Notes: generated by a model not told the origin, from the letters alone. 64,000 nt of DNA from QVMG01 sp032073245 (GCA_032073245.1 DAMANX010000025.1:1-64000), one strand, 5' to 3'; shown: positions 19,201 through 29,330, counted from the stretch's first letter. Numbers and translations: made by a program.

Positions 19201-19383
19201 TTTTTCTTTCTGCATTGTATATTAATATCGCTTATATAACAAATAATAAGGCATATTAGATAAGCAATTCTGGCCTTTTATCTATATTAATCTGTTTAAG
19301 AAAGTTAATGTTGCTACGAAAAGATCGTAGCATAAATATAAAACTATATATTCGGGCATTCAAAACATCTAAAGAATAAGACA

Positions 19384-20592
19384 ATGGGAAGAAATTTAAC
19401 TCTATTATTAGTTTTAGTAAGTGTTTTAGTGTCTTCTTGCTCTGATAGCAAGAAAACAACTTTACTGGAAAATGCTTCGATTGTAGGAAAGTTGGAAAAG
19501 ACCGCTTATGGTGATATGATTAGCCTGGATCCTACCTTGCTGAAAGATTCTGTTGTTTTTCCTATTAGCCATTTTATGGGTGATATAGAAATAGTAAAAC
19601 TGGACAACAGAGACGAAGCTCTTATTAGTGAGACTGCGGTTATTATTTCAGAGAATTATATTCTTACAGGAAATTCTAGCCGAACAAAAACACCGTGTAA
19701 GTTATTCGATATTAAAGGTAAATATATAGGCGATGTAGGTGCTATCGGGCAAGGCCCGGGCGAATACAATAATATTTATTCTATGCAGATTGACGAAAAA
19801 AGTAAACGTATATACCTTTTACCTTGGCAGAGCGATAACCTTTTAGTATACGATTTGTTGGGGAATGTTTTGGAACCCATCAAATTGCCATATCGTGCTA
19901 ACAAAGGTGTCTTTAAGGTAGAAGGGAATAAACTTACAGTAGCAGTTATACCTTTTCCTAATATCCCTACAGTAGCATGGGTGCAAACTTTAGATGGTGA
20001 AATTCTGCATGAAATTCCGGCAGGACATCTTACAACTGCCTTTGATTTTAGTAATGAAATTGAGTCAAAACAGAATACAGCTGATATGGATTTGAGTTTC
20101 TGGTTCTGGCCAACCCGAATTGATACATTATACCATATCGATACGGAGAAAGGTGTGTTGGTACCTAAATTTACAGTTAATTTTGATGAAAACAATATGG
20201 AGCCACACTCTTATGCTGAATGGCCGGATTATTATATGGGGAATACGAAGATTATATATACAACTTCATACAGTAATAATGCTGGGGATACATTTAGCGA
20301 AAATGTGGGATCAAAGAATGAATATTATATTGTTGATAAGAAAACTCTCAAAGGGGCATTGTTACGGATAGAGAATGATTATTGGGGTGGAAATGAGGAA
20401 TGGCCTATCTATCTCTTTAATAAAGGTTATTATTCCCTTAATATGGACCCGGGGAACTTTGAGGAATGGATTGATAAAAAACTTAAATCCGATAGCCTTA
20501 AAGACGACTTACGTTTGAAGCTGACGGAAATAAGGAAAAGTATCAGTGCAGATGATAATAACTATATTCTTTATGCGAAGATGAAGAAATAG
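19384..20592 (+). CDS. 6-bladed beta-propeller lipoprotein
   Basis: 402 residues. The lipobox is LVSSC (Cys20). The propeller carries the family phrase GAIGQGPGEYNNIYSM, typical of the 6-bladed-propeller (DUF5128/BF3164-like) lipoproteins of Bacteroidales, followed by repeated blade motifs such as IYLLPWQSDNLLVYDLLGNV. Catalytic residues are not apparent, and the role of the family is unknown. It is flanked at a distance on both sides by copies of the same intergenic repeat (18.1 and 20.6 kb). Confidence 0.82.
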   Translation: MGRNLTLLLVLVSVLVSSCSDSKKTTLLENASIVGKLEKTAYGDMISLDPTLLKDSVVFPISHFMGDIEIVKLDNRDEALISETAVIISENYILTGNSSRTKTPCKLFDIKGKYIGDVGAIGQGPGEYNNIYSMQIDEKSKRIYLLPWQSDNLLVYDLLGNVLEPIKLPYRANKGVFKVEGNKLTVAVIPFPNIPTVAWVQTLDGEILHEIPAGHLTTAFDFSNEIESKQNTADMDLSFWFWPTRIDTLYHIDTEKGVLVPKFTVNFDENNMEPHSYAEWPDYYMGNTKIIYTTSYSNNAGDTFSENVGSKNEYYIVDKKTLKGALLRIENDYWGGNEEWPIYLFNKGYYSLNMDPGNFEEWIDKKLKSDSLKDDLRLKLTEIRKSISADDNNYILYAKMKK

Positions 20593-20599
20593 AGGTTAC

Positions 20600-20757
20600 C
20601 ATTCGGCGTGGTACGCCTCATGTAGTAGTCAAAGGAGTTAGAGTAGTCAAGGAGTTAAGTAGTCGAGATGCAGTAAACTATGCAAAGCGAAGGTTGTTTC
20701 TACTTGACTACTAAAGAGCAAAGCGATTGATAACTACTTGACTCCTTTTACTACTAA
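20600..20757. repeat. Intergenic repeat family, copy 2
   Basis: It begins CATTCGGCGTGGTACGCCT like copy 1 and repeats the AGTAGTCAAGGAGTTAAG phrase with its complement about 100 bases later. The inverted right-end GCCGAATG of copy 1 is missing. It is in the same orientation as copy 1. Confidence 0.6.
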
Positions 20758-20827
20758 TTTATACTGAACTTTCGTAATTGAATGTATTTGTTTATATTGC
20801 GACTGATTAGAATTAATTATAAGAAGT

Positions 20828-21859
20828 ATGAAAGCATTCAATTTATCTCTCCTTATCCTCACTATTTGGCTATTAGGTTCCTGTCAATCAAAGAAACTGG
20901 AAGATTCGCGCCGGGAGATCATTTCTTTAGTTGGTCTTCCAGGCACGGAACTTACCATGGAGTTGGTTGCAGATATCCCTTCTGAGTCGTATACATTGTC
21001 GCCTCCCGATTTTTATCTGGTTGATGATACGCTTATTGCTCTGACTGATTTTAATAATGCTTCTTCGCTTCGGTTTTATAACCGGGTAGGAGAGAATATC
21101 GGACATTCGAACATACGCAAGAAAACTGACCGGTATGCACTTCCTGTTGATCCTGCTATGCGGACTTCTTTTGCCTTTTTGCATCCCAATACAAACATCT
21201 TTTACGAATATGTTATCGAAGACGGAGAATTGCGTTTGGATGAGTTTACCCGTTTGCGTGTGTATGAGTATTCACCCCGTGATGCTGTACGGTTGGATGA
21301 GGAGCATTTTGCGTTTATCGGGATGTATAAGGATGGGCTTTTCGGACTGTGGGATCAACCAACCAGAGCATTGACTTTCTTTGGTAGTTATCCAATTGAA
21401 AAAGAGTATTACTCGAACCTTTTACTTTCTTATTTCAACGGGCGTATTAATCGTTCAGGCAACCAGTTGGTATACGTATCCTATCAGTTCGGCTATATCT
21501 CTTCCTATAAATACAATAAAGGACGGTTAGTGAAACTGTGGGAAAAGCAAATAGGGGAGTACCTTTACAAAGAAAACAGCCTGGGACTTGTCTTCGACAA
21601 AATGCATAAGAATGGTTTTCTCGAGGTATTTTTTGCCGGTGATAATATCTATACACTTTATAATGGCTGTGATGAGACGGCAGGAGAGGAGTTTACCAAC
21701 TCGATTCTCGTATTCTCGAGAGACGGCAAGCCAATCGCACGCCATACACTCCCCGAAATGATAAGCTACATGAAGATTGATAGCAAAGGCGAATATGCCT
21801 ATGCTACCTATTTACCGAATGTGGGAGAGGTTAAGCTTGTACGGTTTAAGTTGCCTTAA
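20828..21859 (+). CDS. BF3164-like beta-propeller lipoprotein
   Basis: 343 residues. The signal peptide ends at LLGSC (Cys19). The mature protein is a series of beta blades (FYLVDDTLIALTDF, HFAFIGMYKDGLFGLWD, ILVFSRDGKPIARHTLPE) that fits the TolB-like BF3164 family. It lacks the GQGPGEY phrase of its upstream neighbour, so it belongs to a different subgroup. The last four bases overlap the 3' end of polA on the other strand, so the two genes converge without a spacer. Confidence 0.78.
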   Translation: MKAFNLSLLILTIWLLGSCQSKKLEDSRREIISLVGLPGTELTMELVADIPSESYTLSPPDFYLVDDTLIALTDFNNASSLRFYNRVGENIGHSNIRKKTDRYALPVDPAMRTSFAFLHPNTNIFYEYVIEDGELRLDEFTRLRVYEYSPRDAVRLDEEHFAFIGMYKDGLFGLWDQPTRALTFFGSYPIEKEYYSNLLLSYFNGRINRSGNQLVYVSYQFGYISSYKYNKGRLVKLWEKQIGEYLYKENSLGLVFDKMHKNGFLEVFFAGDNIYTLYNGCDETAGEEFTNSILVFSRDGKPIARHTLPEMISYMKIDSKGEYAYATYLPNVGEVKLVRFKLP

Positions 21860-24621
21860 TGTGCTTCCAGCCAGTTTTTGCCAACGCCACAATCGGCGAT
21901 AAGAGGAACACGGAGATTGATCGCATTTTCCATCTCTTCGAGCACGATTTTGCGAACTATGTTAATCTCTTCTTTCCATACATTAAAGTTCAATTCATCA
22001 TGTACCTGAAGGATCATTTTGCTCTTTAATCCTTCTTCCCGGAAACGATTAAAGATACCGATCATAGCAACTTTAATGATATCGGCAGCACTTCCCTGAA
22101 TAGGGGCGTTGATGGCGTTTCTTTCTGCATATCCGCGTACAATAGCATTACCCGAGTTGATATCGGGAAGAAAACGTTTGCGTTTGAAAAGGGTTTCCAC
22201 ATACCCATGATCTTTTGCGACCTGGATACTTTCATCCATGTATTCACGCACACGTGGATATGTACGGAAATAGCCTTCTATCAGTTCTTTTGATTCTCCT
22301 CGGGGAATATTCAGCCGTTCAGCTAATCCAAACACGGAAATACCATAGATAATCCCGAAATTGGCTGTTTTAGCTTTCCGGCGCATATCACTTGTTACTT
22401 CTTCAACAGGTACTCCGTAAATTTTAGCCGCCGTAGCCGCATGAATATCTGTTCCGCTAAGGAATGCTTCGACCATATTTGTATCATCGCTCAGATGAGC
22501 CATAATACGAAGTTCAATCTGAGAATAGTCGGCAGAGAAGAAAAGGCAATTATCATTCTCTGCAGTAAATGCCCGTCGTATCTCACGTCCTAATGCTTCA
22601 CGTACAGGTATATTCTGCAGATTAGGATTGGTTGAACTCAGGCGGCCGGTAGCAGTAACTGCTTGATTATATGAAGTATGTACTTTGCCTGTCTTCGGAT
22701 CAATTAATGCAGGCAGAGCATCGATATAGGTACTCAACAGTTTCTTAAGTCCCCGGTATTCCAGCAGTTTCTCAATAATTGGGTGTTTGCTCCGGAGCTT
22801 TTCCAGGATATCTTCACTGGTACTATAGTTACCTGTCTTTGTTTTCTTGGCTTTATCATCAATCTTCAGACGTTCAAAAAGGACTTCTCCTACTTGTTTG
22901 GTAGAATTGATATTAAAAGACATTCCTGCCAATTCATATATTTCCGTTTCCAACTTCTCTAAAGAAGTTGTGAGCTCAATAGAAGATTGTTTAAGAGCCT
23001 CTGTATCCAAAGTCACACCGGTTGCCTCCATATCGGCTAAAACATGAATCAAAGGCATCTCCATATCAAAGAAAAGTGATTCAAGTCCTTCTTTTTTCAA
23101 CTCAGGAGCAAAGTAGTTTTTCAGACGAAGGGTAATATCTGCATCTTCACATGCATATTCAGCAACTCTGTCTACCGGAATGTCGCGCATAGATAATTGC
23201 TTTTTTCCTTTTGGCCCGATCAACTCCTCAATAGAGACGCAAGTATATCCCAAATATGTTTCTGCTAAATAATCCATATTATGGCGTAATTCCGGATTCA
23301 GAAGATAATGGGCGATCATCGTATCGAATAATGGGCCGTCTACTCGCGTTCCATACTTCCGTAAGACAAGCATGTCAAATTTTATGTTTTGTCCGATCTT
23401 TTGGATTTTCGGATTTTGTAGGGCGGGGGAGAAGCGAGCAACAATTTTTACTGCTTCATCATGATCGGCCGGAACGGGAACATACCAAGCCTCTTTTTCT
23501 TTCACCGAGAAGGAGAGTCCGACCAAGCCGGCGCGTAACGGGTCGATTCCGTCAGTTTCTGTGTCAAAAGCAAAAAAATCCTGACTCTCCAAAAGCCGTA
23601 CTAATTCCTCTATTTTTTTCTCATTATCAACAAGATGATAATCATGAGCAGTGGAATTTAAGCCTTCAAGAGTTGAATATTTTGGAGCTTCCGTACTCTC
23701 GGGCGCAAAAAAGCCAAAGAGATCGTCTTGAATTGGGCCCGTTTTGACCACCTTTTTGGGTTCTCCCTGCAACTTGTTAATAAATGTTCTAAATTCTAAT
23801 TCGGTGTAAATCTCGGTGAGTTTCTCTTCATCCGGTTTTTCGCGTATACATTGGGTGGCATCAAAATGAACCGGAACGTCGGTCTTGATAGTTGCCAAAA
23901 ATTTAGAGAAGCGAATTTGTTCAACATTTTCTTCTACTTTTTTCTGAAGAGCTCCTTTAAGCTTATCGGTATTTGCAATCAGATTTTCTATTGTTCCGAA
24001 TTCAGTCAATAATTTTTGTGCCGTTTTCTCTCCGACTCCCGGACATCCGGGAATATTATCCGAACTATCACCCATAAGGGCTAATAAATCAATAACCTGT
24101 TCGGTGGAGGTTAAACCGTATTTATCTAGTACTTCTGTTACACCCATTATTTCATAATCCCCTCCGAACTTCGGGCGGTACATATAAATATGATCAGCAA
24201 CCAATTGTCCGTAGTCTTTATCGGGGGTCATCATATAGACATCAAAACCTTCCCCGGCTGCCTTCTTTGCTATTGTTCCGATTACATCATCAGCCTCGTA
24301 ACCCATCACTTCGAGTATAGGAATATTGTAGGCCTTGATTATGTCTTTAATAATCGGCACTGAAGCACGGATCACTTCCGGTGTTTCTTCCCGTTGAGCT
24401 TTATACTCTTCGTAAGCTTCATGACGGAAAGTAGGACCAGGGGGATCGAAAGCTACAGCTATATGCGTGGGGTTTTCCCGTTTCAGAACATCTTCAAGGC
24501 TATTTACAAAGCCAAACATAGCCGATGTATTCACTCCTTTGGAATTGATCCGGGGATTTTTAATAAATGCATAATAAGAGCGGTAGATGAGCGCATAAGC
24601 GTCTATAAGGAATAGTTTCAT
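21856..24621 (-). CDS. polA: DNA polymerase I
   Basis: 921 residues from ATG 24621, which begins MKLFLIDAYALIYRSYYAF; a start four codons upstream is less likely. All three domains are present. The 5' nuclease has YEADDVIGT, then PDKDYGQLV. The 3'-5' exonuclease keeps its DxE (FAFDTETDG), so proofreading should be active. The polymerase has DYSQIELRIMAHLS, RRKAKTANFGIIYG and QVHDELNF. It acts in repair and Okazaki fragment maturation. It converges with the propeller lipoprotein and diverges from the prenyl synthase gene. Confidence 0.97.
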   Translation of the reverse strand: MKLFLIDAYALIYRSYYAFIKNPRINSKGVNTSAMFGFVNSLEDVLKRENPTHIAVAFDPPGPTFRHEAYEEYKAQREETPEVIRASVPIIKDIIKAYNIPILEVMGYEADDVIGTIAKKAAGEGFDVYMMTPDKDYGQLVADHIYMYRPKFGGDYEIMGVTEVLDKYGLTSTEQVIDLLALMGDSSDNIPGCPGVGEKTAQKLLTEFGTIENLIANTDKLKGALQKKVEENVEQIRFSKFLATIKTDVPVHFDATQCIREKPDEEKLTEIYTELEFRTFINKLQGEPKKVVKTGPIQDDLFGFFAPESTEAPKYSTLEGLNSTAHDYHLVDNEKKIEELVRLLESQDFFAFDTETDGIDPLRAGLVGLSFSVKEKEAWYVPVPADHDEAVKIVARFSPALQNPKIQKIGQNIKFDMLVLRKYGTRVDGPLFDTMIAHYLLNPELRHNMDYLAETYLGYTCVSIEELIGPKGKKQLSMRDIPVDRVAEYACEDADITLRLKNYFAPELKKEGLESLFFDMEMPLIHVLADMEATGVTLDTEALKQSSIELTTSLEKLETEIYELAGMSFNINSTKQVGEVLFERLKIDDKAKKTKTGNYSTSEDILEKLRSKHPIIEKLLEYRGLKKLLSTYIDALPALIDPKTGKVHTSYNQAVTATGRLSSTNPNLQNIPVREALGREIRRAFTAENDNCLFFSADYSQIELRIMAHLSDDTNMVEAFLSGTDIHAATAAKIYGVPVEEVTSDMRRKAKTANFGIIYGISVFGLAERLNIPRGESKELIEGYFRTYPRVREYMDESIQVAKDHGYVETLFKRKRFLPDINSGNAIVRGYAERNAINAPIQGSAADIIKVAMIGIFNRFREEGLKSKMILQVHDELNFNVWKEEINIVRKIVLEEMENAINLRVPLIADCGVGKNWLEAH

Positions 24622-24695
24622 TGCTTTTAACACGTTTTAGTGGCACAAAATCAGGGTAAATGTACGAAAAAAGTCGCTTACTCAATTGTTTTTGT

Positions 24696-24703
24696 TACTT
24701 TTG
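24696..24703 (+). promoter_or_regulatory. Candidate -7 box for the prenyl synthase gene
   Basis: TACTTTTG fits TAnnTTTG and lies 38 bases before ATG 24742. The position supports the shorter start. No clear -33 TTTG is present. Confidence 0.5.
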
Positions 24704-24741
24704 CGAAATCTTTTATAAGGCAATGGTTGTTACCTGTATGT

Positions 24742-25716
24742 ATGGGCGAATTAAGAAACATAGAAGAACCTGTAGCGAAGGAGCTGAAGCTCTTTGAGAC
24801 AGAATTTGCCGCTTCCCTCAGAAGCGCAACCCCTTATCTCCAAAAGGCAATCGATGTTATCCTGCAAAACAACGGGAAACATATTCGTCCTTTATTGGTG
24901 CTTCTTACTGCTAAAGCCTGTGGTAATGCAACTAAACAGTCAGCAGACGCTGCTGTTCTCCTTGAACTTTTGCATACGGCAACTCTTATACATGATGATG
25001 TGGTTGATGAGACCAAACAACGTCGTGGTGCTCCGTCATTGAATGCAATATTTGATAATAGAATTGCTGTACTGGTTGGTGATTATGTCCTTTCTACCGC
25101 TCTTGTCCGTTCTATTCAAACAGGTGATATGCGTATTGTAAATATCATATCCCGGCTTGGGCGTGAGCTATCAGAAGGTGAACTCAAACAGTTGGAAGTA
25201 GCCGAAGAAATTATTCTTGATGAACGGGCTTATTTGGACGTAATTCGTAAGAAGACTGCTACATTGTTATCTGCTTGTACAGAAATGGGAGCCATATCTT
25301 CTGATGCGTCTGATGAGATTATAAATCTCTGTCAGGAATTTGGTGAGTATATGGGATATTGCTTTCAGATAAAAGATGATATATTTGATTATGATTTGGG
25401 GTCGGATATCGGTAAGCCTACCGGGAATGATATTAAGGAAGGAAAAGTAACATTACCTCTTCTTTATGCCTTGGCAACAGGAAAAAAAGAGTCTGTAGAG
25501 AAAGCACGCCAAATAATTGAAAACAAAGATTTCACCGGTGAAAACATTCAATTTCTAATCTCTTTTGCAAAAGAATCGGGTGGGATAGAGTATGCAGAAA
25601 AGCGCATGAAAGAATATCACACTAAGGTGATAGATCTGTTGAATAAATTACCCGAATCAGAAGCGCGTAATAGCCTACACCAGTTGGCTGATTATATAAT
25701 CAACCGGAAGAAATAA
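24742..25716 (+). CDS. Polyprenyl diphosphate synthase
   Basis: 324 residues from ATG 24742. The upstream extension in frame contains the probable promoter and is unlikely to be translated. The two Asp-rich motifs are HDDVVDETKQRRG (Asp85, 86, 89) and KDDIFDYD (Asp212, 213, 216). KHIRPLLVLL is the GKxxRP substrate loop. The family elongates isoprenoid diphosphates, here probably for the menaquinone side chain (IspB-like). Chain length cannot be read with certainty. A REP-like doublet follows the gene. Confidence 0.92.
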   Translation: MGELRNIEEPVAKELKLFETEFAASLRSATPYLQKAIDVILQNNGKHIRPLLVLLTAKACGNATKQSADAAVLLELLHTATLIHDDVVDETKQRRGAPSLNAIFDNRIAVLVGDYVLSTALVRSIQTGDMRIVNIISRLGRELSEGELKQLEVAEEIILDERAYLDVIRKKTATLLSACTEMGAISSDASDEIINLCQEFGEYMGYCFQIKDDIFDYDLGSDIGKPTGNDIKEGKVTLPLLYALATGKKESVEKARQIIENKDFTGENIQFLISFAKESGGIEYAEKRMKEYHTKVIDLLNKLPESEARNSLHQLADYIINRKK

Positions 25717-25742
25717 CAATCAATTTACGTATTATGTTTGTT

Positions 25743-25826
25743 GTAGAGACAAGGCTTGCCTTGTCTCCGAATTGCATTTCTTACATCATGGTAGGAATAT
25801 GGAGACAAGGCAAGCCTTGTTTCTAC
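25743..25826. repeat. REP-like doublet with GTAG heads (copy B)
   Basis: GTAG (25743) is followed by the palindrome AGACAAGGCTTGCCTTGTCT. After a 32-base AT-rich centre, the unit returns inverted and ends in CTAC (25823-25826). The left unit is identical to that of copy C at 38.85 kb. It lies between convergent genes. Confidence 0.7.
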
Positions 25827-25854
25827 ATTATTGCATGAAATATCATCAATTTAT

Positions 25855-26724
25855 TTATACCAACCGTTTCTGAATATCTTCTACCAGGCTACTTGCGCCT
25901 ATGCGGAACAATTCAGGAATAAGCCATTCTTCCCCCAGGATTTCTTTTACAATAGTATAATATTTTACTGCGTCTTCTGCTGAACGAACGCCTCCAGACA
26001 CCTTAATACCAATCTTATTATTTGTTATTGAATGATACGTTTTAATAACCTGGCACATAGTGTAAACGGCTTCATGTGTAGCACCGGGATAGCCTTTTCC
26101 TGTTGATGTCTTGATGAAATCAGCTCCCGAATAAATAGCAAGTATAGCAGCCTTTTGTATGTTTGAAGCAGTAGCTAATGCTCCTGTTTCCAGGATTACT
26201 TTTAAGTGAGCTCCCCGGCAACTTTCTTTAATCTCCTGTATTTCTTCAGTGAGATCTTCGAAGTTTTCTTCTATAAAGTAACCCAGATTAAGCACTACAT
26301 CGATCTCATCTGCTCCCTGCATAACAGCCATTGCTGTTTCTGCTATCTTGACTTCAACAAAGGTTTGGGGAGAAGGAAATCCACCGGCTACAGAAGCGAT
26401 CTTAACGTCTTGTGCAGTTAATGCCTGTTTTACGGTATCCACAAAGATAGGGTAGGTGCATATAGCCGCAACATTCGGAATATCAGGTCTGGTTCCTTCG
26501 TAATCATTTACCTGGTCAATCATTTTCCAGATACTTTCTTTTGTGTCGAGACTGGTTAAGGAGGTCAAATCAATACACCCATGAATGGTTTTTAGTACTT
26601 CCGGAGTGAAGTTCTTTTCGAATCCTTTTTCTACCATTTTCTGAACTATCTCAGTAACTTTTGAATCTGCTAGAGCCGGTTCAAATTGCTCAAATGCTTT
26701 CTGATATTTGTTTGTTTCGCTCAT
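25855..26724 (-). CDS. deoC: Deoxyribose-phosphate aldolase
   Basis: 289 residues. It cleaves 2-deoxyribose-5-phosphate to acetaldehyde and glyceraldehyde-3-phosphate. The Schiff-base Lys205 lies in DFIKTSTGKGYPGA, the second active-site Lys241 in IKVSGGVRSAEDA, and the catalytic Asp in DEIDVVLNLG. The first gene of the likely operon is uvrC, and deoC follows the MazG-like gene by four bases. It is the last gene before the REP-like doublet. Confidence 0.96.
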   Translation of the reverse strand: MSETNKYQKAFEQFEPALADSKVTEIVQKMVEKGFEKNFTPEVLKTIHGCIDLTSLTSLDTKESIWKMIDQVNDYEGTRPDIPNVAAICTYPIFVDTVKQALTAQDVKIASVAGGFPSPQTFVEVKIAETAMAVMQGADEIDVVLNLGYFIEENFEDLTEEIQEIKESCRGAHLKVILETGALATASNIQKAAILAIYSGADFIKTSTGKGYPGATHEAVYTMCQVIKTYHSITNNKIGIKVSGGVRSAEDAVKYYTIVKEILGEEWLIPELFRIGASSLVEDIQKRLV

Positions 26725-26728
26725 GTTT

Positions 26729-27061
26729 TTATAGTTTATTGTTGTTCTTATGTCGTTCGTTATCTCTGGCGGTTTTCTTTGCTAGATTCTTCTCAAAGGC
26801 TGCAGTTAAATCAACGCCTGTTTGATTTGCCAAACACAGAAGAACCCATAGGACATCTGCCATTTCATCACCTAAATCCCGGTTTTTATCACTTTCTTTG
26901 AATGATTGTTCACCATAAGTACGGGCCATTATCCGTGCCAACTCGCCTACCTCTTCCGTAAGGATAGTCATATTGGTGAGTTCATTGAAATAACGTACTC
27001 CATACTTTTTGATCCAAGAATCAACCTGTTCCTGTGCTTGTTGTATAGTTATTTCCGCCAT
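26729..27061 (-). CDS. MazG-like nucleotide pyrophosphohydrolase
   Basis: 110 residues from ATG 27061; an in-frame start 8 codons upstream would overlap dtd. Helical all-alpha NTP pyrophosphatase fold with the metal motif EEVGELAR and the second pair GDEMADVLWVLLCLAN (E-x3-E ... D-x2-D pattern). Enzymes of this group hydrolyse canonical or damaged dNTPs. It sits one base after dtd and four before deoC, so it is part of a quality-control/nucleotide operon. Confidence 0.88.
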   Translation of the reverse strand: MAEITIQQAQEQVDSWIKKYGVRYFNELTNMTILTEEVGELARIMARTYGEQSFKESDKNRDLGDEMADVLWVLLCLANQTGVDLTAAFEKNLAKKTARDNERHKNNNKL

Positions 27062-27062
27062 C

Positions 27063-27515
27063 TTATTCTTTGTTTTTTGAGTCAATGATTATAGTAACGG
27101 GGCCATCATTCAGAAGTGATATCTTCATATCAGCTCCAAACTCTCCGGTTGCTACTTCTTTACCTAATTGCAGACTAATTTCTGTACAAAAAGCTTTATA
27201 CATAGGTATCGCGATGTCAGGTTTGGAAGCACGAATATAGGAAGGACGGTTACCTTTTTTTGTTGATGCCTGAAGAGTAAATTGGCTCACTACCATGATT
27301 TCACCCTCTGCTTCGATTGCAGAAAGATTCATCACTCCATTTTCATCGTCAAAGATGCGTAAATTGACTAATTTCTTTGCCAACCACTCAATATCATCTT
27401 GATTATCAGAGTCTTCTATGCCTACAAGAATGAGTAATCCTTTGTCTATCCTGGATTTTTCGTTTCCATCAATGGATACTGATGCGTATTGCACACGTTG
27501 AGTTACTGTCTTCAT
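27063..27515 (-). CDS. dtd: D-aminoacyl-tRNA deacylase
   Basis: 150 residues, the normal size. It removes D-amino acids from mischarged tRNA. The two active-site motifs are SQFTLQASTKKGNRPSY and NDGPVTIIID (the cross-subunit GP loop). The start codon overlaps the uvrC stop by one base, which indicates translational coupling. Confidence 0.95.
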   Translation of the reverse strand: MKTVTQRVQYASVSIDGNEKSRIDKGLLILVGIEDSDNQDDIEWLAKKLVNLRIFDDENGVMNLSAIEAEGEIMVVSQFTLQASTKKGNRPSYIRASKPDIAIPMYKAFCTEISLQLGKEVATGEFGADMKISLLNDGPVTIIIDSKNKE

Positions 27516-29323
27516 TAAATCAGCCCTTCTTTAATTATTTTTGCTTTCGAATCACCGACAAGTTTGCGTAGCTCTTCTATATCAGCTTCACGAATGCGTT
27601 TTACACTCTTAAAATGACGTAAAAGTAATACTTTTGTTTTGTCCCCAATTCCTTTAATCTTATCTAACTCAGAGGCTGTCTGGCCTTTGCTTCGTTTATC
27701 TTTATGGAAGGTAATGGCAAAGCGATGGACTTCATTTTGCATCATTTCTAACAACCGGAATAACGGACTTTGGCGGTTTAATCCCATATTTTCAGGAGGA
27801 AAACCAAACAGAAGATCTGCAGTTCGGTGTTTACGGTCTTTTGCAAGCCCCGCAATAGGAATCTTAAGCCCAAGTTCATCTTCGATAACAGCACGGACCA
27901 CTTCCATCTGGCCTTTTCCTCCATCCGTTATTATCAGATCGGGTAGGGGATTTCCTTCATTGATAGCCCGTGTATATCTTCTTCTTACCACTTCTTTCAT
28001 CGAGGCATAATCATCCGGCCCTTCTACTGTTTTAATGATATATTTACGGTATTCCTTTTTTGCCGGTTTACCCATTATAAAGACTACACAAGCAGCCACT
28101 GCATCACTTCCCTGTATGTTTGAATTGTCAAAACACTCGATACGTACTGGTAGTTTATCCAAATGTAATCCATCCTGGATTTCTTTTAGTAAACGTGTAT
28201 TCCGTTGTTCCGGATTCAGTTTTTCTGCTTGTTTTAACCGGTCAACTTTAAACTGTTTTACATTCAATTCGGATAGACTTAGGAGCTTTTTCTTATCTCC
28301 ACGCTGTGGAACCGTGAACATAACACGTTCTAATTCTATTTCCGGTGAAAAGGGTACTATAATCTCTTTTGCTGTACTCTGGAAACGTTCACGCATTTCT
28401 ATAATACCCAAGGCTAAAAGTTCTTCTTTCGTTTCTTCGATCTTTTTCTTATACTCGAAGGTGTATGCCTGTACTATCGCGCCATCACCTATATGCAGGT
28501 AATTTATGTAAGCCGATCTCTCATGATCAGCAAAAGAGAATACATCTATATTGGTTAGAGTAGGGGTTACTACCGTCGATTTTGCTCTGAAATTCTCGAT
28601 GATATCGTATTTTTCTTTCAGTATTTGCGCTTCTTCAAAACGTAGCTCCTGTGCATACGATTGCATTTGCTCATACAATAGTTTGCTTATGCCGGATATA
28701 TTCCCTTTAAGTATTTCTTTAATATGGGCAATATTATTCTGGTATTCTTCCAATGGTTGCAAGCCTTCGCAAGGTCCTTTACATCGTTTAATATGATATT
28801 GAAGACATACTTTATATTTACCTTGTTTTATCGTTTCCGGTGTTAAAGGGTAATTGCATATCCGGATAGGATAGAGCTCTTTTATCATTTGTATCATAAT
28901 CTTTGCCGAATAGGCAGAAGAATATGGGCCGAAATATTGAGATCCATCTTTTATAATATTACGTGTTGTAAATACACGTGAGAAGTATTCGTTTTTAATT
29001 ACAATCGAAGGATACGTTTTATCATCCTTAAGCATCACATTATATCGTGGACGATACTGTTTGATCAGATTGTTCTCCAAAAGTAGAGCATCTTCTTCCG
29101 TGTCGACAACTATATATTTGATATCCCGAATTTGCTTAACCAGTACACGGGTCTTTGGATATTCTGATTCTTTATTGAAATAGGAGAGTACCCGTTTCTT
29201 TAAGTTCTTAGCCTTCCCTACATAGATAATAGTTCCCTTTTCGTCAAAGTATTGATAGCAGCCTGGCGAGTCGGGCAGAATGGAAAGAATGCTTAATATA
29301 TGTTCATCTTTTACTATACTCAT
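27515..29323 (-). CDS. uvrC: Excinuclease ABC subunit C
   Basis: 602 residues. It makes both incisions in nucleotide excision repair. The N-terminal GIY-YIG nuclease is visible as SPGCYQYFDEKGTIIYVGKAK, followed by the YFG.. region, a UVR segment (ELRFEEAQILKEKYD), the RNase H-like C-terminal nuclease with ECFDNSN and DLIITDGGKGQ, and the HhH pair near the end (ELDKIKGIGDKTKVLLLRHF). It starts 32 bases downstream of mnmG, with the parS-like site between them. Confidence 0.96.
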   Translation of the reverse strand: MSIVKDEHILSILSILPDSPGCYQYFDEKGTIIYVGKAKNLKKRVLSYFNKESEYPKTRVLVKQIRDIKYIVVDTEEDALLLENNLIKQYRPRYNVMLKDDKTYPSIVIKNEYFSRVFTTRNIIKDGSQYFGPYSSAYSAKIMIQMIKELYPIRICNYPLTPETIKQGKYKVCLQYHIKRCKGPCEGLQPLEEYQNNIAHIKEILKGNISGISKLLYEQMQSYAQELRFEEAQILKEKYDIIENFRAKSTVVTPTLTNIDVFSFADHERSAYINYLHIGDGAIVQAYTFEYKKKIEETKEELLALGIIEMRERFQSTAKEIIVPFSPEIELERVMFTVPQRGDKKKLLSLSELNVKQFKVDRLKQAEKLNPEQRNTRLLKEIQDGLHLDKLPVRIECFDNSNIQGSDAVAACVVFIMGKPAKKEYRKYIIKTVEGPDDYASMKEVVRRRYTRAINEGNPLPDLIITDGGKGQMEVVRAVIEDELGLKIPIAGLAKDRKHRTADLLFGFPPENMGLNRQSPLFRLLEMMQNEVHRFAITFHKDKRSKGQTASELDKIKGIGDKTKVLLLRHFKSVKRIREADIEELRKLVGDSKAKIIKEGLI

Positions 29324-29330
29324 ACATTAT

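Noticed and set aside
23256..23747. A 163-residue plus-strand frame inside polA
   Set aside because: It is a shadow of a highly conserved polymerase region, has biased composition and no gene-like features.
24640..24741. A longer N-terminus for the prenyl synthase
   Set aside because: The added stretch contains the promoter box and does not resemble the family; ATG 24742 starts the conserved sequence.
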